Source of the DNA: Lethocerus indicus
Taxonomy: Eukaryota; Arthropoda; Insecta; Hemiptera; Belostomatidae
Length of the DNA: 64,000 nucleotides
Direction of reading: 5' to 3'
Assembly (NCBI GenBank): GCA_019843655.1
Contig: JACDQD010000102.1
Location: 9,433,501 to 9,497,500 of the forward strand
Within the stretch, counting starts at the first letter, position 1, and each line of letters begins with the position of its first letter. Positions 15,121 through 25,600 of this stretch are shown here, piece by piece. The translations under genes were made by a program, and so were the position numbers. The notes beneath the pieces are model-generated. The model saw only the letters and a program-made list of their open reading frames with translations, ran no database searches and was not told the DNA's origin.

Positions 15121-15125
15121 TAAAG

Positions 15126-15128
<3 letters not shown>

Positions 15129-15179
<51 letters not shown>
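15129..15179. repeat. (TA)n microsatellite
   Basis: Pure TA run of about 50 bp, some 380 bp downstream of the stop codon of the KIAA0232-like gene. Confidence 0.95.
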
Positions 15180-15181
<2 letters not shown>

Positions 15182-15424
15182 TTTTGCACACTGAAATAGC
15201 TATGGAGGACAAAAATGTAAATACTGAAATTAATTCAAATATTAATTACCTTAGAAATTTCTGATTATTGACAACAATTAATGTTCAATAGGCTTACATT
15301 TCAACACCCAAAATTAAATTAACACCTAAAACTCAATTAAAATCTAGAAAATTCATTTTGTCAGTCACCATTCATTTTTTTTAAACAGTCATTAATGGTC
15401 ATATTAATGAAAGCTTGAAATCTC

Positions 15425-15490
15425 CGGAGAGTGGTTAGAGCAGCAAGGTGTCAACATGCCAACCTGAGTTTGAATCTCAATGATAGACTG
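15425..15490 (+). repeat. Possible tRNA-derived SINE remnant
   Basis: It contains an A-box-like TGGTTAGAGCAGC at about 15433 and, some 30 bp on, a B-box-like AGTTTGAATCTC. This is the spacing of an internal RNA polymerase III promoter. There is no intact tRNA cloverleaf, so a decayed SINE head is the better reading. It lies in the 3' flank of the KIAA0232-like gene. Confidence 0.35.
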
Positions 15491-15561
15491 AATGAATAAG
15501 TTTTCTTTTAATTGTAAATGTGAAGTGATTTTGAGGGAGGTCAAACAACTCCCGTACTTAT

Positions 15562-18170
15562 TCAGACCTGTGTTGGAGGAGTAGCAGGAGCATCAGGATC
15601 AAGGAAGAGATGAATTGAACTCAAATCAGACAGAAGTTCCTCACCCTCCTCAGTGAGCTCATGCCTTAACTGGAGATAGTGATTAACATCTCCACTGCCA
15701 ATTCCATCATTAGAACATCCTCCACCTTCACCAATATTGCTTCCTTCAGTCCACTTTCTATCACCAAACACCCTTAACATAAAATATATATTATTTTCTA
15801 GTATTCTGAACAATAAAATGAAATAAATATAAATAAGGCAGTATTCACCATTGAATTTCAATCGGGCTTAACCTCAGCTTCCCTGAACACCCAGGGTACA
15901 AATTTTGACACCTTCAGCGAGAATAAAACTCACTACCACTAGCCTCAAAGGTTTGAAAGGTACGTATAACTAACTATTGAGCCTCTGTGGCCCCAAAACA
16001 ATGTGTAATCTTACCACAATTTATCAATGCTGGACATTGTCTGACTGGTGGAATCATTGCTCCAAATATCCGATTTAGCACTAACTCCTCCTATCGGCCA
16101 GGCAGTGACCCAACCATCAACCCTGATTGCTGCAGTTCCACCAACACGATTGTCTTCTCTGCCATTGTTCCTACCCCCACTGATTTCAGAACCACTTCTG
16201 TTACCCACTGCTTCTTGATCCTCCCTGTCATCATCATCATCATCATCAACCAGCCTATTGACCATGTCTTCAGCTAATCTCTCATCACCGGGGAAATAAA
16301 ATTCACAATTGTCCCCTACAGTCGTTAAATTATTCTGGTGCTGCTGATTTTCTTCTGTCTGGCAAAATTTTTCATTCTGTCGAACCCTAAATTTTGGGAT
16401 AAACTCTCCACAACCTTGGTTTGAGGCTGCTGCATCCTTGTATTCCATGTATTTTAGCTCTTTACAGCCTAAATAGAGAGCACCACTTTCACTCCGATCA
16501 AATTCAATTTTCTCCAGGCTAGTTGATACTACAAATGTGGTACCGTCAGTATAAGTAAGTGGTGCAGTAGTAGCTGCAGTCGAAACTCCCATATTTTTCT
16601 CATAGCTATCCTGCCTAATGGGTCTGAAATGAGTCTTCATTGAAGTTAAAAGATCCTCCTCTTGGTTTGATGAAGTCACATTCTCAATTAGAGCTGAAGA
16701 TTGTTGAGGTTGATGCTTACTGTCAGTAGGTGCTTGCTGTGACAGTGGAGGTTTAGTCGGCTTTACCTCAGTAAAACTGCTGTCCTTATTGTGGTTCAAA
16801 CCATTGTAAACTGCCTCAGTACTACCCAAAGAAGAAAAAAAACTTCTTGTTAAATTGTCATTAACACCTAAAGCAAGTGTAGTCCCCTCAACGTCTGACC
16901 ATACTGTATACTCATCTCCAACATTAGTGGAACACCCACCCAAAAGGAATGACATTCCTTTCCAGGTTGGGAAATTCTCAGAGAACTGTCTTCCAGATGC
17001 ACCTGCACCACTAGTATATTCCCAAGGTATAGTATTAATTTCCTGTAGCTCTGGTGGACAATCTTCATCCATTTTCTCTGAGCCATCTGTGCTCCATATA
17101 GAACTTGTGATGTTGGTGCCACATTGAATAAAGTTGCCAGAAGGAAGGGCCCTTCTTTTAGCTGTTGTACGCTTGTCACGCAGTACCCTATCTTCTTCAG
17201 GAGATTGTAACAATTGTTGGAAGTCCATGGGCAAGTCTTTATCACAGCCTGCCAAGTCTTCAAATTTCTCTGAGCTGCATGGTGCAGGCGTCCTGGAGAA
17301 GGTGTCTTCTTCTCGAAATGACAAACATTTACGCCCTTTACTTTCTGAGAAAGAAAAATGTCTGCCTAATTTACATTTTGTTCCTTCTTCATCCTTTCTG
17401 TCCAATGACTTAGCAGCACTGGCCCTAGTCACACCTCTCTGCTGTATTTGCTGTTTAGCGGTACTTGATCTAGACCTCATTCTTCCTCTAAATCTTATGT
17501 TTTCTTTGTTGGTACTATCTTTCCTTTTTGATATCTTATTTTCTCTTGAGCTGTTATCAACTGAATCTTTCCTTCTAATGGCTGCAGGAGATGATGGCTG
17601 AAGGTAAGAGGGACCGATTGGACTACTGAACCAACTGGAGGTATGATGAGAGGCTGGTAAACTTGCTTTGTTCAGTGCTGGAAATGCAGAGTAATACCTA
17701 GAATAAAAAATTATATGAAAATAATATTGACAAATTTGAAGTTGAACAGAAGTGACATGAAAAATCTGATGATCCTACTGAAAGAAGATTTTTCCTCAAT
17801 GAAAAATTATAGGAGCACTACATATAAGAATTTAATGTATATAATTCTCTTGTATATAATGAATATAATTTAGATAAAATGTGATAAAGTATACTTGGGT
17901 ACAAAACACATAATATTAATAAAACAAATACCACAATTTCACTTCAATTAAAAATAGTAAACAACATACCTCTAATTATAAATACAACAATCTATGGCCT
18001 ATACCCACCTTAAAGCAGGATCAGAATTGACCTCGATTGGTAATGAATTAACTTTTCCAGAATTTATTGCTTTTTCCTTAAGGCAATTGCTTCCTTGAAA
18101 AAAATCAAAACATGAAAGTCAATATATTTCAACATTTACTCTACTACAGGAAACACATTGTTTGCAGAAT

Positions 18171-18210
<40 letters not shown>

Positions 18211-19407
18211 AATTTAAAAATAAATATTATTTACCTTCACTTTCTACTTCTTTTAGCTTTATGCACAGCTCGTCAACGAGAGTTTCAATCCCACACGTCT
18301 ACAAAATATAAATATGTATAAGACCAAATAAATTACTAAAACATTGTTAGGTAATATTTATAACAGATAATATATAAACAAAAGCAAGTAAGTATAAATT
18401 GTATTATTATTTTACTTTCAAAATTACTACTTTGGAAAAGCTTTCATAGTCCAATCATTTTGATAAAGAATAAAAATATGTTTCGTGGCCATTTTAAAAA
18501 ATAGTAATAGTTTTAGTAATCAGGAGACTCAGTTATCATGAGAATGGTGAAAACAACCTTATAATTTTTTATCTGGACTATTCATTATTTATGCATATAT
18601 ACACCTTCCTAATTATGCATATGTGAGCCTTATATATTTTCATATCCTGATCACAAATATGGTAAATATTATAAATTAAAAACATTAATTTATTAGATAA
18701 ATTTATAACTAATTTTTTCAATAGTTGCAAATAAACAATCTACAACAAATTTAATAATTTATTAGGTAATAAGTTTATAACTCACTTTTTCAGTAGCTGC
18801 AGATAAACAATCTACAACAACAAATCTAATAATTTATTAGGTAATAGGTTTATAACTCACTTTTTCAGTAGCTGCAGATAAACAATCTACAACAACAAAT
18901 CTAATAATTTATTAGGTAATAAGTTTATAACTCACTTGTTCAATAGTTGCAGATAATCTACAACAAATCTACTAATTTATTAGGTAATAAGTTTATAACT
19001 CACCCGTTCAGTAGCTGCAGATAAACAATCTACAACAACAGATCTTTTAATTTCTTCTGGATCAAAATTCTGCCAACTGTATACTTTTTTACCTCTGCCA
19101 CTCTGAAGAAAATAATGAATTTAAGGTTAGGGAACACTCATTGTTTTTATTTTAAAATATTCAGTATCACTATCATACACTCAGTTGTTCTTCACTCACT
19201 AATTTAATATTTAGAATGGGAGTATGCAAAAACTGGAAGAATCACCTTGAATAAATCGGGCAGATCAGTTATGTCTACAGTATCATGTTGGAGAAGATTA
19301 ATAACGTATCTAGAATACACAGAGGAATCAATTCCTTGGTCTTCCAACTTCTGCTCCAACCAGGTTGAAACTGAATTGGGCAATGTTCTCACACCCCGAT
19401 ACTTCAT
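15562..19407 (-). CDS. KIAA0232: KIAA0232-like protein, function unknown
   Basis: Complete 767-residue model in six coding exons: 19246-19407, 19004-19102, 18235-18298, 18009-18093, 16015-17697, 15562-15772 (2,304 nt, frame closed). It resembles vertebrate KIAA0232 in order and motifs. These are an N-terminal STWLEQKLEDQGIDSSVYSRY block (human TWLGQELEKCGID-type), CGIETLVDELCIKLKE (human SGIETLVEELCSRLKD), YYSAFPALNK (human YYEAFPPLSE), MKTHFRPI, and an FIPKFRVRQNEKFCQTEE stretch. The large exon is Ser/Gln/Asp-rich and probably disordered, with an Asp run at about 16225-16250. Human KIAA0232 is roughly 1,400 residues, so this form is shorter. The last exon (VFGDRKWTEG... to TPPTQV) has no counterpart I can recall. 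A noncoding 12-nt 5' UTR piece precedes the ATG at an acceptor (19420-19421). No biochemical role is established for the family, and I do not propose one. Confidence 0.82.
18177..18207. repeat. (TA)n microsatellite
   Basis: Short TA run inside the KIAA0232-like intron, immediately downstream (in gene orientation) of the 64-bp third exon. Confidence 0.9.
18706..19003 (-). repeat. Tandem array of exon-end plus 5' splice-site copies
   Basis: Four diverged units of 68-75 bp lie in the intron directly after exon 2 of the KIAA0232-like gene. Read on the minus strand, each contains a copy of the exon's 3' end (GATTGTTTATCTGCAGCTAC-type), then, in three of four, GAAAAA followed by GTGAGT, then an AT-rich spacer. 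Unit boundaries taken at the ATAACTCAC motif are 18706, 18777, 18852 and 18927; the true exon boundary is at 19003/19004. The most distal copy (18706) has lost the GT (it reads ATTAGT). Confidence 0.88.
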
Positions 19408-20672
19408 ACTACTCTATACCTAAAACAATACAAGAAAATTATAAATAAAAACAAAGTAATTTATTGAAAATAAAATAACTGAATACGATTAAATCTAATA
19501 ATATACATACTTGCACCAGCCTAGGCGCTGGTCAAAATTTCTGAGGCTGGCATTTGACAACTTGTATCATTTTCCATTCAATATTTATGAACGGGGAGAA
19601 AATTTATAGGTATACGATATTTATTTCTTAATTTTTCAACTTTTCCTCCCTTTTTAAATATGAATTGTTACAGATTCCAGTGAGCTTGAAAAATATTTTT
19701 GAAGGGACAAATTAAAAACTTTAACTAAGATAAAAACTTAAAAAGATATGAAGCTGTTGTTTATCTTCTTGATTCTGCCATTCAGCTCACTCTGTAATTG
19801 TCAATTTGGGTTTTACAGAGACTCTACCATCCCATTGTGAACTGGAAGTTAAAACATCATTTTAAAAACAAATTCATACATAATTAGCATTTTACAAGGT
19901 ATAATATTAAGAAATTGTCTCAGAAAAATTCTATGAGCCACATTACACATCTACAGAGTTTGGAATAACATTCTAATCTATCAAGTGATCTAATATAATG
20001 TATGTAATATATGTGAATTTTATATAAAGGCTAAGTAAATGTATGACTTATATCAGTGTTATGATTATTTTGCTAGTATGTTTCTATTTATCCCAAATAT
20101 ATTTATTTGTTGATTATATTATTTTATTTTTTTATTGTTATTTATATGCCACTGTTGTGTTGTTTATATTAATTTAGTATTACTAATATAAATAGCACCT
20201 GCAAGAAAGGTAATATTGTTCTAAATGTATTTATAAGATTGACATTACATATTGCTCCTGAAACAGAACATTTGTAAAGCAGAATATAAGCAAATTGATT
20301 TACAAATGTTAAAGTTGCTTTTAAAAGTAATGGAAATGAACAATAAAGATCAGAAAGATCCGTCTAAAACGAGATAATCAATGGTTCAGATAATGTAATA
20401 ATCAAAATGACTGTATGATTCCAATAACTACATTTGAACTATAATGACGGGCTAATATCGTTAAATTTCATCTATGCTGTTAACTTGCGATGCGTTGTGA
20501 AATCCAAGATGCATGGGAGGGCTGGATAAAACCAGAGATCGACACTGATTTCGATCTTTCGTTATTACGAACATAAGGGTGAACCTGAATTGTTATTTAA
20601 GTTTCAAGACACATAAGGACCATTCAAAAAATGCAATTTGCGCGATTAAATAAATAATAAACTATATTTTAC
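19408..20672 (-). other. First intron of the KIAA0232-like gene
   Basis: A minus-strand donor (AAG followed by gtaaaa) ends at 20673, and an acceptor (tgttttag) sits at 19420-19421, just before the 12-nt leader and ATG. No other coding sequence is seen in the interval; it is AT-rich without long repeats. Confidence 0.5.
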
Positions 20673-21110
20673 CTTGATATTGATGGGATGATACAGCCTA
20701 TCACCCGCTCTCGGTCTCTTAGCTTACACGCCCCTCCAATACCGCTAACCAAACTACCAACTTTTAGATCCTCATTAATAAATAGTAAATACAATTTGTA
20801 AAATGAAATGTAAAATTTACATTTTATATTTAATATAAACTTAAAAATATTTTTCTTGTGTTTTTATCCTGAATTTGTCCTGCATTACAGAAAACATATG
20901 AAGGAGACTATTTGTACAACGAAATCAAACCCGTTCATATCAGTAGATTATGCAAATATATTGCCGATAATTTTCAGATTCACGTTAATATATCCTTTTT
21001 ACTTTTCTGAGTTAACTGGAAGGAAATAAATCTATTTTCTCTCTGGCATCTTTTGGAGGGAAAATTGTGGACGTGTTCGAAAACGTGTTCTTTTTTTATT
21101 ATAAACTGGA
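20673..21110. promoter_or_regulatory. Shared divergent promoter region
   Basis: The noncoding first exon of the KIAA0232-like gene (minus, about 20673-20760, locally GC-rich) and the start of the C20orf27-like gene (plus, ATG at 21111) face away from each other across about 350 bp of AT-rich DNA. This is the arrangement of a bidirectional promoter. No TATA box or initiator could be fixed by eye. Confidence 0.4.
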
Positions 21111-22631
21111 ATGGGTGAGTTAGGAATACATTTTTTCTCATTTTGCTTATCTCACGTATAGTTCATCAACCACTAATTTTATTATTTGAAGTTATCGCAA
21201 ATCTTTTGAAACGGTTAACTGTAACAATTTAGCCATGTAAAAAGAATCGAGAATGGTTTTAAGATAGGTAGTATTAGGGAATGAAGAGGTTACAAATATT
21301 AATTGTTGCATTGAGTTGTAAATATTACCGAACTACCTATCTTATTCTCATTATATATAATTTGTTTCATTGTCTGAATAAGGAACCAATTACGAATTTG
21401 TAAATCAATTTATTATTGTCATTATATAGGAGAATTATTATACATAATTTATTAAGTATCTAAATGGGCCACAGTGGCTGAATGGAAACTGAAGTGCTGA
21501 AAATTGCCAGCTCACTTTCAGCTGTTGTTAGAAATACTATGGATCGTTTATAGAATATACTGTTATTGGTAATTTAGTACCATTATTACAGGAAAATCAT
21601 CAGTTTTATTAAATACATCATGTAACAATTTCAGTTAATTTATTAATATCCATTTTATGTTGAACAGCTATTAGGTTCTAAATGTTTAAAAGTAATTTGA
21701 CTGTTTATTATTAATTGTTAAAGTAATTTCATTCTGTCTGGAATTATAATGAGATATTACTTATCAAACCATAATTATTAAATCCGTGATGTATTTATTG
21801 TTTAAAGACTTAGAATTCATATTTAAAATATGCACCAAACATGTGTGAATTCTGTAACCTGTATTTTGTAGTTTTTGCATGATCTTCCTACGCGCTTTAG
21901 TTGTTGTGAAGATTTGAATTCATAATAGATTACAATTCCTCATACCTATTTAATCATAGCCATTACAATGAATTAATTTTAAAAAGTAAGTTCTTTTTTC
22001 AGATAGTCACAAGGTACAGTTTTCTACAACAGATGCAATTGGAAGGCATGGAGAGGGCAGGGACATTGCATTCGCACAGTCATTGCACAATGTCCTCCAG
22101 GTAAACATCGGCTACATTCAATCCTACCACCAGTACAAGGTAACATTTCTCATTCCAAAAACCGAGGTTGGAAGATATACTGAAGAGAGACAGCTCATTC
22201 ATCCGCCAGGTAATGAAGAACCTTTATTGCCCTCCTGCAAATTTCTGTCATCCCATTTCACTTCTGAGGAGGAGAGTCTGCAGGTAACTGCTGAAATATT
22301 TGCCAATGAAGGAAGACATTTTAGAGAAGAGTTACTTGTGGATTTGCCAAACACAGACAAAGTAATAAAGGTTTCCATTGTTGCTTCTGTACTTGGTAAG
22401 AATAATGTACTTAATAAAGTATTCTATTATATACACTCATTAAACTTAAATGTATTTATAATATATAATATACACATAATAAATAAAAAATAATATTTTA
22501 TGATTGAATTCTCTTAGCTACTTTAAATGCCTAAGTACATTTTTATGTTACCAGGTAAATACGAGGGAACTCCAAGGCTAAGTCTTGGTGTCAAGTGTGT
22601 AGGTCACATTATGGAAGATGAACAGCAGTGA
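21111..22631 (+). CDS. ADISSP: C20orf27 / ADISSP homologue
   Basis: Complete 157-residue model in three coding exons: 21111-21114 (ATG plus one base), 22003-22395, 22555-22631; 474 nt, frame closed. The middle exon encodes FSTTDAIGRHGEGRDIAFAQ and QVNIGYIQSYHQYKVTF. The last gives GTPRLSLGVKCVG, closely matching the GTPMLLDGVKCVG ending of human C20orf27 (174 residues), described as adipose-secreted signalling protein. There is no signal peptide or membrane segment. The first exon is the least certain part: it is chosen because ATGG followed by gtgagt supplies the one base that phase requires, giving MDSHKVQF. An upstream alternative exon cannot be excluded. The insect role is unknown. Possible AATAAA signals lie near 23580. 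Confidence 0.82.
21469..21540 (+). repeat. Possible tRNA-derived SINE head
   Basis: GGGCCACAGTGGCTGAATGG at about 21465-21484 resembles the 5' end and A box of a tRNA-like RNA polymerase III promoter. It lies in the first intron of the C20orf27-like gene. A related GGCCACAGAGGCTCAAT occurs on the minus strand near 15976-15992, in an intron of the neighbouring gene, which suggests a dispersed family. Confidence 0.35.
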
Positions 22632-25600
22632 GCAGTTCCATATGAACACTTAAAAATAATCTTAAACTTTTTATTTGAATGACTACCTGCTCATTATATT
22701 TACCTGGCAAAAGTGAAAGAGGAAAATTTCGCTTATATGTGTATAAATGTAAATATAAATGCATCCTCCAAGGCTATTACAAAAATTAACTAACAAAATT
22801 CTTAGAATTAGTTAGCATTAAAAAAAAAACAAAAGTAGTTTTTCTTATACAAAGAATTTGTTTTATTTTTCCTGACTGTTAATGAGGTAACCAAGTATAT
22901 GAATAATTTGCATTATGACAAAGTTTTATTTATATTGATTAAAAGGATAAATGTATGCTCTTATAGTCATCTAAAAAAAAAGTACCTCTTTGAAGACTTT
23001 ATTTTGTAATTTATTAAGACATTTACAGACTGTATAATTGCAAATTGAAAGTACATTTTGATATTTTTCTGAATAAGATATCACATTTGCTGAATACTAA
23101 ATATTGCATAATTGAAGAATGTACACATTTCTAAAAATACAAGTTATATATGGAGAACAGGAATTTTTCGTTGAGCTTTCTTTAACTTTTGATTTCCATC
23201 ACCACTGCTATTGCCACCATTACCCATGAAAAGGTGATACAGAGGAATATGCTCAGGGCAGTTCGAAGACCTGAAATCAAAAACATAACTCCGGCAACTA
23301 TTACCCAAATAATGTAAAAAATAACTTTTATTGTAGAATATTCTGATAGTGGTAACAGATAAAATGAGAAATAGTGTATAATAACAAATAAATATATCAA
23401 TGACACAAAAGTGTTAGTATCATCAATCCTGCCCTTTTTTTCTTTCTTTAGTCATAAATTAAACTGGTTTCAGTGAAACATTTGTGCATGCTGATGAAGC
23501 ATCCTTTTAGCACCATCACTATAATTTTATATCACTATAGTACCATTTAATAATATTTATATATTAATAATATATTTATTAATAAAAATAAAGTAAAGAA
23601 GTTCTTGGTCAAAAACTGTAATGGTAATGAACGGGATATTTCATTAGGCATTCTGATGGTTGTGTGATGCCAGATAGACAAGTGGAGACAGAAAATCACA
23701 TGACATGTTATATTTCAAACCCTTGTTACCTCTCATCAAATGCCCTAAATTAAAGAGTGAACATTTATATATTAGAATGTGAATAATACATCGTCTAATT
23801 ATATTATTATATGATTACTTTCTGTTTTTAAAAATGCATTTGTACAGGTAATGTGGGATGTCACAATTATATTCTGGCATCAGTATGTACGTCTTTTCAT
23901 CTAATCCATGAAATTCTTAGGCTATATGGCCCTCGCCATGTACCTCTTTTGGTAGCTCAGTGTAGCGCTTCTACCAGTATTCACACATAATTTGATGTTA
24001 ACATGCTGCTCTAAATTTCATTTACTAATTGTTATCCAGAAACTCACACCCAGATTTATAATGCTTCTTTAGCTACTCATTCATGAATGGCTACACTAGT
24101 GTGTGATTAACACATGCAGTATTTTAAGCATGTCTACATCAACAACACTACAAAATGATTCCATTAATTAGGTACCCCTCATAAATCTAAAAAGCCTTCA
24201 GACCATGTTAGGAACAATGGATGTATATTCATAAATTTATACTAAGGATTATTACTGTATTATTAAAATACAAGCATTATATGAACAAATATATAATGTA
24301 AAATTGTGATTGCAGTATTAAAGGAACACTAATAAGTAGTCATGCATGTGTGGAAAAATAAAATAAAAAGAATGTTTGATAAATGAACATGAAATAGGGT
24401 AATATTTTCTAAATTTTATCGAAAAATTATCACCAAAAGATGTACATCATGTGTACATATGAACCAACAAAATAAGATGAAATCGAGTATACATACAGAA
24501 GTATTTCTACCTCTTTTGTTGTTGTTGAAGTCAATAACATGTAACCTCCGAAAAATCAACTTTATAATTTATTTCTCTCACGATTCACATTCTAACCTAA
24601 CAAGTCTGGCACTGTTTCTTGATTGAAATTCACTTTTAAATTGAAAGCATTTCTATTTGATGGTCATAGGTATGATTTTTAATTTTAATGAAGTCCATGT
24701 CTCATTTTATAACACCATACCTGAAATTAACCAACCAAAGATAAACTAATGATAAGGAAAAAACAATGATAAGTCCCTCCCACTGAGTTTTAATAAGCTT
24801 AGAAGTATAATGAATAAAGGTTTTTATGTTACTGATGGAAAATATTAGGTGAAATTTTTAATTTGCCAAAATAATGTATGATGAAAGTATGAAATTGTTA
24901 ATTAGAAAAGAAGTGTGGAACCTACTATTTCAAATCTAATCATTCATTTCCATTTCATTCCAACTTAAATCTACAACAAGATCTTTCTTTATTAATTACA
25001 AGAATTTAACATAGCAACCAAATCTTCAAAGAATTGTATCTTGGTGTAAAGAATACTCAGTATACTACTTATGTGTGTGTGTATATATGTATACATACAC
25101 ATAAATGAAAAGTATATATAGTATATTTTAATAGTGTACATACTTTATATAAATTATCGCAACATAAAGGGGAAAAGGTCACCCTCAGAAACAAAACCTC
25201 CATCATTTTCCTCAACTAAAGCATTCAATGCACTTTGTATATACAAAAGTATGTGTTTCTACAGATAAAAATTGTAAAGAAATGTAACTGAAAATCCTTA
25301 TAAATGGTATCTTTGACTAATATTAAAAACTTTTAATCATATTATACTTTTAAATGTACTGCACAATTTATACAGTTTAATTAAACAATAAAATAATGCC
25401 TTGTAAATTTGGTCTATTATGTAAAAATTCAAATAAAAAACATTTAATTATTTTTTATATACATTTATATGTCCATACTTTATTCGGAGGAAATATAAAT
25501 TGTTCATATGACCACAAATGAATTCACTTACGAAGATTTTGCTTCTTTTATATTAATAGTAGAATTATATTAAAATTTAAAGTAGTTGATTGCTGCTTTC

